From NCBI GenBank assembly GCA_026419785.1, contig JAODTK010004332.1, forward strand, positions 1 to 64,000: 64,000 bases of DNA. Reading direction: 5' to 3'. The translations under genes and the position numbers were made by a program. Positions 13,199 to 24,344 of this stretch are shown here, in pieces (position 1 is the first letter of the stretch; each line of letters begins with the position of its first letter). The notes under the pieces are model-generated. The model was not told the origin of the DNA, searched no databases, and worked only from the letters and a program-made list of their open reading frames with translations. Origin of the DNA: Sclerodactyla briareus (lineage: Eukaryota; Echinodermata; Holothuroidea; Dendrochirotida; Sclerodactylidae).

Positions 13199-13254
13199 CA
13201 ATATTTTGGTTGAGGGGGACGCATGAATTTTTGTCCCCCCCACCAAAATATTTG
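13199..13254. repeat. Imperfect inverted repeat (hairpin), 22-bp arms
   Basis: The left arm 13199-13220 begins CAATATTTTGG and ends GGGGGAC. The right arm 13233-13254 is its near-exact inverted complement, starting GTCCCCCC and ending CCAAAATATTTG. The loop is about 12 bases. A 15-base G run (13153-13167) and further G blocks lie just upstream. Such ends are typical of short palindromic mobile elements, but a complete element was not delimited. Confidence 0.65.
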
Positions 13255-13259
13255 AGCCA

Positions 13260-15373
13260 CTGCTATTTCGCTGCGACTGTATCGAAAGATCCGGCATAAA
13301 TGTCTGTTTAAACAAATGCCTAATGACCTAATGATCAAGTTGGGTGAAATTTGCTGGTCCACTTCGAAAAGTTTTGGCGCTACGGGCGCGCGTGGGTATT
13401 TTATTTACCGGTAGTGCTCAGACATATTAGGTGTTGTACAGACATATGCTGTTCCTTAACAATAATTGCCTGAAACGGAAATTTACTAGGTGGGGTGTTC
13501 TTAATTCAATGGAAGAAAGTGTCTCTCTCTTTCCATCCCAATCGTTTGCTAAGACTGCCTTTACCAAGCTTGGGGTGTTGCTCCTTCATGGACGTTGTCG
13601 ATTTCCTGACTAGGGACCCGTTAGTTAATAACACAAGAAACGCCAACTCTGCGTAGTGAGTCCTTGCCTTTTCCTGACATGTTCCACCTTACTAGCTAAA
13701 TCAAAACCCTACAAGATGTGTGTGCCAACTCAAACCGCCAGCTGACACAAAACGATCACTGCAATATATCTCAGCGCATGAGATGAGATACTTGTTGCTT
13801 TTGGACCAATGGTCAAAAAAGTATCTGAGGCATGGACCTGAAATACTGAAAAATAAACCTGGTAATAAGTAAGTATATGCTTGAAGAGTGACGTTTAAAG
13901 TCACGGTGAAGGTAAAGTCACGAGTCATAACCAGCGAGGTACAATGTTTTCCATTCAGCGTGGTAAGCCCCAGCGACCGGAACACTACGTCAGCAGACAG
14001 CAGCAAGGCTAAAATGATGAGCTCACTTTTAGCAACTTTCATACTCATAAGTGACTGTGGTCAAAGCAGATAGACAGAATGAAGTGGCAGTTCTTTGAAC
14101 CGGACGACCACATCATTAACAATGTGAAAATATCTTTTTTAGGGGTATATGTGTGGGGAAAGAGAAGTGCATACAGGCCTAGATATTATCAATTGCATTC
14201 CCTCCACTACCGGACAAGGCGAGTCTTGTAGGTAAAGTCAGTGTCCAATAGAGGTTGTCTACATGTTAGGCATTGTACCAATGTCGAAATTCAATTAATG
14301 GGACTGAGGGTAATCATTGCCAGTCAATCGTTTCATATTTGTACAGCAGAGAGTCTGTGGTCTTCCAAAGTGACGTGGGGTGTCTCAATTTTATTATTTT
14401 TAGCAAGTGACTGCAGGTGCATCATTTTGTTGAAGTGCAATGAATCACCTTGTATGGGGTACAAGGAGTGGGTAATACAATTGACAAGTGCATAACTGTT
14501 CCCAAGAAATCTTTTATCAATAGCCATTTTACCAGTCCATCAAATGTCTTATTGCACTTTTAGGGTCAAACTTTTTCACAAGGCTTTCAAAAAACCATAT
14601 TTCTCAATAACTTGGTGGAGTGAGGAATGATCTCTCTATAGACCCAACCCCATGCAGCACCTTCCATAAAATATATCTGATGCACGATATATACAAATAG
14701 ATAATAGAACAGACAAGATCTTTGTAATTTCTAGTAGATATAGCTCATGTTGAGAAATTTTGAATGGTGCTGTGGCTCACAAGTTAATGATTGATCCAGT
14801 ATGATTCTGGCCAATTGTTTTAACATTGTTTATCCTGGCAATCACTTTCCCACTGTCACATCATGATGCAGTCCACACCATGATAGAGAGGCACTGGGGA
14901 AGAAGAGTGAGATAGTTTAGAGACTTAAACCCCCTGCCATTTTCTACTGGGGTACAGGGTAATGCCCTCACTTTTTGCTCATGCGCGTACAGGGTTATGC
15001 CTCTCACTTTTTGTCAATAGCAAAACCATGCCACAAATGTTGTGCAACTCTTACTTCAGAAGTTTCCTTGACCATTGTTTCTTCTCCTCCCACTCCACTG
15101 CTTCTACACAAACCACAGTTAATCCATCATAGGGCTTGTCTATGAATCACAGGAATAATAACCCAATGTCAGTCGACGGTCAAGTCATTCACAACCTTGA
15201 ACGTGTGTTTTCGCCCCATTCACAGTAGGGGAAGTGTAACAAAATCATAAATCAGTAGAATGCGTGCACCCAGAGAATAATTGGATCCCCCTCTCAATAC
15301 TCTGAGCATGCCATGACAGGGTTACCCTTGCACACTGAATGTCTGACAGCCGTATAAGTTATTATGTATTTGT
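13260..15373. other. No recognised gene; base composition changes near 14.1 kb
   Basis: Frames of 60-115 codons on both strands show no domain I recognise. By eye, CpG dinucleotides are common before about 14.1 kb and become sparse after it, which continues to about 17.6 kb. Confidence 0.35.
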
Positions 15374-15574
15374 TTACTTCTCACTTCTTTGCACAGTCTC
15401 ACCACACACAGCTTGCGAGATAAACTCCTTTTGAGGATTGGGAGTTGACCAGTCAAAAACTGAAGGCTTATTATAGTCTACACCCAATGCGCAGTTGGGT
15501 TGAAGAGGATAATGGTGTGGGTACATAGGTGTTCTAAATGAATCAAGACAGGACATTCCTGGTGTGCATTTCTG
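15374..15574 (-). CDS. Possible exon of an unrecognised protein
   Basis: On the minus strand an AG at 15575-15576 (acceptor-like, reading TATGACAG) opens a frame of about 66 codons that ends in a stop at 15374. Splicing at GTGTGTGG or GTGAGA near 15403-15412 is also possible. The product is rich in Tyr, Pro and Asn (for example MYPHHYPLQPNC and DYNKPSVFDWSTPNPQKEF), with a composition that looks like protein rather than noise. I do not recognise the family. It sits in a CpG-poor block. The upstream pyrimidine tract is weak and no companion exon was identified, so it may be a chance frame. Confidence 0.3.
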   Translation of the reverse strand, partial: QKCTPGMSCLDSFRTPMYPHHYPLQPNCALGVDYNKPSVFDWSTPNPQKEFISQAVCGETVQRSEK

Positions 15575-15769
15575 CTGTCATACCTAGTTTTTTAAATGGG
15601 AAATTGAAGATCATATCACCGTTTCAATTAAGGGTAAAGCAACAAAATTGGCCAATCTCCCCTCGAGTAAAAATATAATATACGCCTATGGAAGAAATTG
15701 CCAGGTTGTCTACCCCCCCATCGATATCCATATTTCGTTTAGAAGTATACTCAAGGAGAGAAGCAAGAA

Positions 15770-16520
15770 ACGTTTCTGCTGCCAATTAGGAATGGTCAGA
15801 ATGCAGTGATGGCAGGCTTCAAATAGGGCTACATTTTATCATTTTCAAGCTGCCTATGAAAATGGGGGGGGGGGTGCATGTAAAGAAGAGGGTATTGCCT
15901 TGCAATTCCAACGCCACCCATAGAACCCTTGACCACTACTGATCAGGAGGTACATACCATACATACATAGGCTGGGCACTGGGGCTAGCCCAATATTAAG
16001 ACATATCAGGAATAAAATAATGGACAATTGAAGAAATTTGTGCTGCCTTCTCTGGGGGAATACTTGTAGTGGGGGGACGAGAGGGGAGGGGGGGTCGGGG
16101 AATGAAGCAACCAGATTTATGAAGAGGGCAACCACAACACTTTGATGGTCGAAAATGTAACACTACATGAGAGGAAGTATACGAAGAAGAAGGCGTTGCC
16201 AATAGGAATTTGTCAATAAATGCAGTGATGCAGCTTCAAAACAGGGCTACATTTTTAAATTTTAATAAGCTGCCTTATGAAACCGGGGGGGGGGGTGCGT
16301 GCTGCAAGACCAAAAATTGGCCACCCCACCCGTAGAGCAACACCACTACTGGTCAGGCGGTACATATAGGTGGTCACTGGGGTCTAATAATAATGACACT
16401 TCAAGAATGTTGTACTGTCTTGTCTAGGGGAAATATTTGGTGATAGGCCAATACTCAAACAGATCAGGAATAAAAAAAATGACCAATACAGAATTTGTTA
16501 TGCTTCACGGGGTGAAATAT
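15770..16520 (+). repeat. Tandem duplication, about 420-bp period
   Basis: 15770-16060 and 16193-16510 are diverged direct copies. Shared landmarks are GCCAAT(T)AGGAAT, AATGCAGTGATG, CAGGGCTACATTTT / TAGGGCTACATTTT, AAGCTGCC-TATGAAA followed by an 11-base G run and GTGC, ACCACTACTG-TCAGG-GGTACATA, CACTGGGG and CAGGAATAAAA. The frames inside are short and unrecognised. Confidence 0.7.
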
Positions 16521-16689
16521 TTGGTTGGTTGGCTATTTGCTTGTCTCACTCTGTACAAGAACCGGTGCAGAGCTATAAGGGATTGGTCCGCTGTGACCTG
16601 GAATGACCTTGACCTGCTTACCAAAACATTAGGGTTATTCTTCATCATGTTTACAATCCAACACACTTAATTTGAAACTTGATAGATAC

Positions 16690-17280
16690 TGGCGTTGGTT
16701 AGATATAATGCTGAGGAGCAGAGGTAAATGCCCACAAATTTATCCAATTCAGTGTTTAGCGTTCTTGACCTTCCACATTCATTGAGATAGCTTGTGAAAG
16801 AGTAATGTAGTATGGTAGTGTCATTGAATTTTTCGTTTGTCTTAACAGACGCTTCCGGCAAAACACATAAAAAAGCAGGCAAATCACCAGGTCAAATGAG
16901 GTAAATGAGGTCAATATTTCAAATGAGGTCAAAGTGGTCACCAGATGTATTCAACCAGACGAACGAAACTTTCAATTAAGACAGTCCTCCAAAACGTGTT
17001 TCATTGCCGAGAGATATGACGATTTTAGCTGTCTTACGACCTTCACATTCATAGATAGCTTGTGATATAAGAGTATCAGTATGTTATTGTAATTGACTTT
17101 TTGTTTCGTCTTAACAAGACGATTCCGCCATACAAAAGAGCAGGCAAAATCACTAAGGTCAGAGGTCAAATGAGGTCTCAAAGTTAAATGAGGTCAAAGT
17201 CGAGGTCACCGATGTATTTCAACCAGACGAACAAAACTTCCATTACGACATCATTCTAAAAGGTTTCTTGCCAAGTAGAT
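16690..17280 (+). repeat. Tandem duplication, about 300 bp, with AGGTCA motifs
   Basis: The copies at about 16720-16985 and 17020-17270 share GACCTTC(C)ACATTCAT-GATAGCTTGTGA, TTGTTTCGTCTTAACA-GAC, AGCAGGCAAA-TCAC, runs of AAATGAGGTCAAAG, and GATGTATT-CAACCAGACGAAC. AGGTCA half-sites recur; a perfect AGGTCA-G-AGGTCA (DR1) lies at 17156-17168 in the second copy. No coding signal was seen. Confidence 0.7.
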
Positions 17281-17576
17281 AAGAGTGGCCATATGTGACC
17301 CTAAAGGACCCTTGACTCATACCAAAAAACAATGGGGGTCAGCCTCCGCCAGGGTTACACCCTGAACTACCAAAAGAGAATTTTCATAACCTGCTTTGAC
17401 TATAATTAGATATATCGTGCGGAAACACTTGCAAAGTTGACCTCTCATGACCTTGAAAGACCCATCGAGTGGTGCCAAAAACCAATAGGGTATTCCCTTC
17501 CATGGGTGACACCTACCTACCTGATAGACATAATACATGCTTGCGTTGTTAGATTATCGAGTGGAAACATCGTGTC

Positions 17577-17646
17577 ACACACACAACAACAACACACACA
17601 CATACACACACACACACTCACACCACACATTACACACACCCGCACC
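17577..17646 (+). repeat. CA-rich microsatellite
   Basis: Imperfect (CA)n with CACAC, ACAACAAC and CTCACAC interruptions. It is preceded (17290-17540) by two diverged copies of a GACC-AAAGGACCC / GACC-GAAAGACCC motif typical of short diverged tandem repeats. Confidence 0.85.
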
Positions 17647-17734
17647 CGCCGTGACTGCATAGATTCCTTATGGCTTCGCCAAGGAATCAATTCAAACAAA
17701 CAAACAAGACGAACATTACACATCGCTTCTTGAG

Positions 17735-18290
17735 GTTGGAGGGTTGAGGCGCCGGGGTAGGTCTACAACTTGGCGGGTGCTGTGATTTTTTTTTTTTTTC
17801 ATGGCGTGAGACCATCGTGAAAAGTTGGTGTGCACGTTGCACTACTATCCATATGAGGGCAAACTGTACGTCATCCCGACAAATCGAAAATGCGGCCAGG
17901 AACGCCACCAATTGCAGTTTTCAAAAACAATGATTCAAAATTCAAACGAAGAAAGTAAGTCCAAATAATGCCTGAATTTCCGGATGGAATGCCCAACAGG
18001 GTAAGTTTGGTGGTTTTGAAGGGAAGGATGGTTCGAGTTGACGGGGTAAGTCTCCAAACGGCGGGGCCTGGGAATTTTTTGGCATATATGGTGTATTGCA
18101 AATTTTGAAAATCGATATTCAGCAATCAATTTATTGTTGCGACCACTTGTTGAAGTTAGGTGCGTGCACGGTGTGCACGAACTAAGGGGGTGGGCACACG
18201 GTGCGGGTGGGAACCCATTAAATGGCCATCGAAGATTCGGCATGGGAACGCCACATTCGTGCAAAGCATGATTCAAATAAGAGAAGTTTT
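17735..18290 (+). repeat. Tandem duplication, about 290-bp period
   Basis: 17735-17945 and 18020-18285 are diverged copies. Both start with a GG(A)TGG-GGGT/CGAGTTGA-GGGGTA(A)GTCT block with GGCGGG soon after. Both end with GG(A)ACGCCAC followed by GATTCAAA. The 18160-18200 part contains repeated GTGCACG-GTGTGCACG. Confidence 0.55.
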
Positions 18291-20869
18291 ATATCTAAAG
18301 ATTGTTCTGACTTTTCGATGTAATGCCAAAAGTGTTAAAATTTTCCTCGAGCGCTTGCGCGCATTTGGCGGTCTTAATCGGGTTGTGTGTTAACTCATTC
18401 GGCCACTGTCCCTGGCCCCAATTCTGGAAATGTCCCTACCTGCGCCTGTGGTTCCGCAAAGAAGATAAAATGGGGGCCGCAATCTCTGAGTGGAAAACTG
18501 AGGCCTATCTAAGTGATAGGTCGAGAGGGGTCAGTGCAATGTCGTTGGTCCCATTGATCTTACAAATCTCGCGCTTCGCTCGAACGTAGTGCTTGTTGCA
18601 TTGCCCATTCCCATTGCTCCTTTCATGACGGTAATCTCACTTGTATCGTATTATAGAGTGTTCCACGCACCAACGCAAAACTTTGAAAATGATCCCCTGA
18701 GACGTCAGTTTTTGGAGAAACCTTCCCTAAATGAAAATTATTATTTTAGGAATCTGCTTATACTTCCATAATGCACGGGAAGTGCCGTTCCTCATGAATC
18801 TAGGGGTCTGTCAAACGAAAAATTTTCTTGTACCCAACGCGCCAACCTATGGTGGCGCTCCCGATCGATATTCATGATTTCTATCCGTCCCCCCAATCGC
18901 CAACACAACTCGCCGCCCTTGATCTCCTCAATGATTGTCCCCAATGTCTCGTTATCAATACCAAAAACCACCGGCGATGCATTTTTTGTCGTGACTTCGG
19001 TCCATGTGTTTTCCGCCGAGGGTCTTAAGACGTCACTGCAATCTTAAATTATTTTAGTCATCAACTGAGTAGGGGAACATTCATAATAATGTCCGATAGA
19101 GGTTTCCCAACCGGAGCATGGGGTGGGGGGGGGGGACATGGCTCAGTTCTCAGAACCTGAAAGGGACCACAATTGGTTGCTGGTTTCACGCATAGGCGTG
19201 AGACATACATTGTAACGCAGTTACCATCTCCCCTATAACCTACTAGCATTATAGCCTATGGTATAGGCGTCTAGCATAGCCTACATATAGCTTAAGGCCC
19301 ATATACAACAGAAGCCCTAGGCAGATACGGCTACAGGGTATTGGATGTTCTCGACCTTGGTCACCTCTCTATCGCCCCTAGAAATGATGAAATACGACCG
19401 ATGAATTGTAGACAAACTTCCTTTCCCCCTGAATTTCTTGTTTCGCTCCGAGTTTTGTTTATTGATAAAGTAACACACGTTTGCGCAATCATCCGCACGG
19501 TTGGGAAATGATAACAATCATGCAATGTTAAAACCAATGGAGTCGAAGTGAACAGCCATGCACGCGGTCGTAACTACTTTTGTTTGTGCACGAGATGGTT
19601 CAAGTTTTTCCCCCCTAACGAAGGAGCGGGGCGGGAGGGGGGGGGGGGGTGGATAACACGTAGGCTAGCTGCATTCTCCGGTATACACCTCAAAAACCCC
19701 AGTCCCTAAATTGACAACGTGAAGAGCAGTCAATCTACTACGAATATGAACCGTAATCTACTTTTAGGCTTTTCTGGCTTTATGCGTGTGCTAACTTTGT
19801 ACTGGTGTGACACTAAAACGCAGCCGACTGAATCCGAAAAGTACTTTTGCGGGGTCGGGTGTCGAGCTATGCTGAATTGTGCATGAGTATAAGCCTGACA
19901 CTTTTACAAGATAATTTCTCCTATACCACCCTACAGCAAACGGCACTGCCAACGGGCGATACTCACAGGTCTTGTACATTTACCAGTCGTTGTATTGAGG
20001 AGCCTGTATTAGGAAAAATGTTGCATAGCTCATACACATACGATTACTGTATGGAACTCCACCCCCCTCCCAACGGTATATTCTGTAAAGATGTATACCC
20101 CATCTTCAGAGGACATCTGCTCTCGTGAAATCGGTTTGCTTTGAATATAAGGCGATTCAATTGCTCTTTGAAATATTATCCCAGATGTTTGCCCCCCCCT
20201 CTTCCGTTATTGTAAAGTGAAGTAACTAGCATACCCGAACATCACTATACGTTCAATTTAGGGATAAACCGCGCACATAGGCCAGTAACACTTGACGTGA
20301 CGTAGAAATGTTCGGATTGGTCGCTGGGAAGATATTTAATTATGAAACACTATATGCTGTAAATCGTAAAATACAGAATTCGTTCAAACTTCTGGAACTC
20401 TCATTCAAAAATAAAATGAAAAAAAAATTACGACGCAATTATATGAAAGTGCAACGTGAGCATTCTTCAGTCTGACAGAAGAACTGATTTATCTGTCGTT
20501 CATCTGATCATGGTCTGATGGTGTAGGCTACAATAATGCGATGTGAGATTTATGCCACGGATTTTTTCTTTCTTCCTCTGCACGATAATTCAGCAGCCCA
20601 CTGGGCATCACGTTTTTTCGAGAGACACCTGTGTAACCAAATGTGCCTATAAAATAGAAACCAAAACACGAGAGGAAACAATGACGATAAAATAATGCGG
20701 AAAAGCGGTTAAAACAGATATACATACATCCAGAACAGAAGTATATATAGCTATATCTGTATACTGGTATATACGACCTGTTCAGTACTTGTAGGAGGCG
20801 TGAAAATAGTGTCTAAGCACTCAGCAACACAACACGGTTACCCATCCTTTGCACGGCAGCTAGGGGCAC
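18291..20869. other. No gene seen
   Basis: There are short frames only, the longest 93 codons. A 13-base G run lies at 19637-19649, and a small hairpin TCACGC-ATAG-GCGTGA lies near 19188. No tRNA or splice-bounded exon was recognised. Confidence 0.4.
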
Positions 20870-21122
20870 CTGATTCAACCCGTTTCTGACATTACTACTG
20901 ACTTCATTTACATAAGTTTCCCCACGATTCATTTTGCCCAAGATACAATCACTCATGGGCGCGCATAGCCCTGAGGCTCTAGCCGCATCCAACCCGCCGC
21001 TTCCAATCACCCCCGCTCTCTCTGACCGAGCGAAACCAGGCCTGCTGCGTCCCTGCCCTTCCCCGCTAACTATCCGAAGTACTGCAGTACCCGCGCAGCT
21101 GCGCCGACTGAGCTACGTGGCC
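20870..21122 (-). mobile_element. tRNA-derived SINE or tRNA pseudogene
   Basis: Read on the minus strand, 21122 downward carries a canonical tRNA A-box and D-arm, CACGTAGCTCAGTCGGCGC. About 75 bases on, CTGGTTTCGCTCGG is a degraded B-box. The tract then continues into non-tRNA sequence with CTTGGGCAAAATG (near 20943), a motif of the kind seen after tRNA-like heads of SINEs, and GGATGGGTAACC. The head is longer than a normal tRNA and has no foldable acceptor arm that I can find, so it is a SINE or pseudogene, not a functional tRNA. Confidence 0.5.
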
Positions 21123-21831
21123 GATCTGACGGCCGGTAACTCAAGTCCCCGTGGATCAGCACACCTGAACGTAATCGTCCACCGGAGACGCGGGTCCGTT
21201 GTCAAATGAAGCGCAGGTGACGATTGCGAATCAGGCAAACTTACCTCATATCCCCGCCTCACAGGTACTCTTTATTAGCCACCCAGCCCTGACAGCGGTA
21301 TCCAAGGATACGGCGGAGTGAGGTAGCCAAGAAAGCATTCAATCTCCGCCTCAGTCCGACAGTGAGCCTGCATACACGCCTCACTAGAGTATAGAAACTG
21401 GAAGCACAATTGAGCTGAAAACACGGAGCTTGGTTGATGGTTACTCTGCTCAGTACAAGCATGTAAAATATCGCCTACGACTCACTGACCTACAACCTAC
21501 TTACCAGGCGTAAGATCGAAATTCTATCCCCCCTCATAGCTTATTATTTGTTGCCTTCCTTGGGTTTCTTTCCCCGGCTCTTTCTCCACGTAACGGTTAG
21601 GGTGAAGCTTCCGTCATGACGTCAGCTGTGGATCGACCCCCTACTGAGAACGTCCGTATACCTCCTAATACATCAGAAATTCTACCGCCCCCCCCCCCTC
21701 CCCTACCCCTCTCAAACTGTCCAAACACTTGATTTTATCACCAAAACTAACTTTTTCACGCAAATCGTCCCCAATAGCACTTTGGCTTCCACCAATCTTG
21801 GCTAAATTGCGCAGTTCATCACCGCAATTTT

Positions 21832-21936
21832 ATGCGGTATATAATTAATATATATATATATATATATTATATTATATATATTATATACAGAGATCTATAT
21901 ATATATATATATATATCTATATATAGATATATATAT

Positions 21937-21987
<51 letters not shown>

Positions 21988-22056
21988 ATATTATATGATA
22001 TATATATAATATATAATCTATATAATATATATATATATATATATAATTATTTTTGC
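21832..22056. repeat. (TA)n microsatellite, about 220 bp
   Basis: Nearly pure TA dinucleotides with short ATT, AGATCTA and ATAG interruptions. Frames through it are Tyr/Ile low-complexity artefacts. Confidence 0.95.
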
Positions 22057-22079
22057 GCAATTTATCGCATTCGATGAAC

Positions 22080-22405
22080 GTCCAAAATGGGCGTGTCGCC
22101 GCAACCACCACGAGGGTGGCCATTTGATTTTTTTTTTGCGAACTTCTCGTGGTTTGCCTTTCGGAACATGGTGATCGTTTTGGTACCAACTTTCGTTTTT
22201 CGCTCATGGGACCCCCCCGGCGGCCATTTTTGGATTTTTTTGGACGAGATTTTATCCTGATTCCATGTTCTGGAGCTCGAGACGTTTTGGGATCAACTTT
22301 GTTCTCGCCCCATGAACCTAGATTTTTTGAACGAATCTTTTTTTTCATCGCAAATTTCGGAACATTGCGACCATCTTGTACCAACTTGCATTTAAAGTTG
22401 TCTGC
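22080..22405 (+). repeat. Three diverged units of about 100 bp
   Basis: TTCGGAACATGGTGATCGT (22160), CATGTTCTGGAGCTCGAGACG (22264) and TTCGGAACATTGCGACCATC (22348) each precede a copy of GTACCAACTT or GATCAACTTT and then CGTTTT/GTTCTCGC and CATG. The 148- and 95-codon frames on opposite strands across this stretch come from the repeat plus the TA tract and are not supported as genes. Confidence 0.6.
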
Positions 22406-22435
22406 ATCCCTTACTAATTTGACAACCGACAGATA

Positions 22436-22520
22436 ATAGATGATGATAGATAGATCGCTAGTAGATGATTAGATCGATAGAAAGATTAGATAGATAGATA
22501 GATATATAGATAGATAGATT
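22436..22520. repeat. (GATA)n microsatellite
   Basis: Imperfect GATA/TAGA tetranucleotides with GATGATAGA and TCGATAGA interruptions. Confidence 0.9.
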
Positions 22521-23459
22521 AACCCACATAATTCATTTCTCTGACGTCTGCATCCACGGATCACGTTTCATTATCTCAGGCAGAAGACGTATGTTACCAG
22601 GCATGAAAGAAACAATCTGAACGTGGTGAATAACTATAGTTCCTTTCGACTTTTTCTTGCATTGCGAATTGAGTGAAAAACAACCCATCAATTTTGAGGA
22701 GTACACTGTAATGCCTATAAGTCTCATTTTGCTATATCCCCTGGAACTCCGGGTGTGATTTATTTTCCAGGAAACCGATTGTTTTCGTTTTTTTTTTCCA
22801 ATTCCATTTCCATTTTCTCGCGGACATAATAAGCACCTCTTTCGGTACGATTAACGCACGTTTCAGAACAGTAAATAAATAGGCTTAAACACGCTGAGTC
22901 CCCCGAACCTGCATAGTCGGGCGCGGACCGACTAGCGGTTATTCGTGTGTTTTCGTGTCAGCTCCCCTCGTGTATAGATCTCCCAATGATCATTCAACAT
23001 ATTCCTTTGAATTACACAGGGAAAAGGTGTATCGACAACCCCATCCCCACTCATTTGGATTGTTCTAGTTGCTCCTTGAGTAAAAAGTATCCAAATTTAC
23101 TTTCGATGAGCATGTCACGTGGTTAGGCTAGGCCGCTTTGGACTCTTTGTACAGTAAAGCGTACTTTTGCGCCTTGATACCCATAACAGATTAGGCCGAG
23201 GTATTCCCGTATGAATGAATGAGACTATTCCCTACTCTGTGAACAATTTGTCAGTGTTTGATACGTTCGATACAGGATTTGATGAACATTGGTGAATTGT
23301 TCCTTTGTCCCAGTCATGGCAACCCTTTCGAGTGTCCAAATGAGAATGACTTTGTCACCCACTGATTGACCACCAAACGTGGACTGTGCACGTTGGTGGT
23401 TTCCCAGGACTGCCCAAGTCCATTTACATCATTGTCACGACTCTTGAACAGTCCATTAT
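22521..23459. other. No gene seen
   Basis: Anonymous DNA. The only long homopolymer is a T tract near 22790. Confidence 0.4.
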
Positions 23460-23880
23460 CCCGCACGCATGTCGTTTTGATTGCATCGTTATTATATCCC
23501 CGCAACACTGTAAGTGTTCGGGGATATTATGGTTTGAGTGTGCTCTCCGGCCGGTCTCCGCCGCCGCCGCCGCCGCCGCCCCGAAACTTTAGCGTTAGCG
23601 CTCTCATTCTTTAACACTTTATCCGATTGAACCCAACACTTGGTAACACAAGTCCGTATGATTAAAATCCTCGGATAAGTTCGAAAATGGGGCTATATCG
23701 TATATTTGTTGCCCTCTATTTTGAGTTTTCGCAAAATTTCAAGTTCGTGCGTGCGATTTACACGAAACGTGGTTGTTGTGGTAGTTTGTTGGAGTCCGAA
23801 AAGACATTGCGACAATTTCACAAGGTCATCCCGGGTCAGTTTGCATTTCCTTTGGCCAGTAGCCAATTAACAGCATAATG
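23460..23880 (+). repeat. Hairpin-headed repeat, forward copy
   Basis: The head contains a strong stem, TATCCCCGCAACACT then AGTGTTCGGGGATA (about 23491-23526), followed by TTATGGTTTGAGTGTG. A GCC trinucleotide run (23557-23580) and CTTTATCCGATTGAA...TTGCCCTCTATTTTG follow. A relative in inverted orientation lies at 31090-31665. The GCC run is non-coding as far as I can see. Confidence 0.65.
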
Positions 23881-24344
23881 TATGTGATATTCAAAAGCTT
23901 CATTGGATTCCTGAAACTTGGTGAATAGGGCCACTATCCATGCCGATGAATTTTCCTAATGTGGGCCGAGGTCACTGAGGTCATCTGCATGACTAATTCA
24001 TAATCTTTGGCCCAATTAAGCCGTTAGGCACTTTAATAAACTTTGTTGGATTCTCACGAAACTTGGTGAGTATGACCTTCTAAGATCGGAAATTTATTCA
24101 ATTGCCGTGTGAAACCTGAAAGTCATTAGTGTGTTTAATTTACAATATTCGTTAGGCATAATTCGAATAATTAATGCAATTATTTTCTCAACTTTTTCAG
24201 GGATTTTGACGAAAACTTGTGAATACAGGAGGACCTACGACACCAGTCCTGATAAATTTATCAATAGCATCAAGATCACTGAGGGTAAAATTTGTGGGAC
24301 TAATTTGCCTATTAGTTTCCTGATCAGTCAAAATGCTGAAGTTT
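23881..24344 (+). repeat. Diverged continuation of the 23.5-kb repeat family
   Basis: Contains repeated TTGGATTC-GAAACTTGGTGA(A/G)TA motifs about 130-180 bp apart (23900, 24050, 24195), each followed by an AATTC/GGTCACTGAGG-like block. The repeats are too diverged for a sharp period. Confidence 0.4.

Noticed and set aside
21832..22384. Tyr/Ile-rich and 148-codon frames over the TA tract
   Set aside because: Products of a (TA)n microsatellite and a short tandem repeat.
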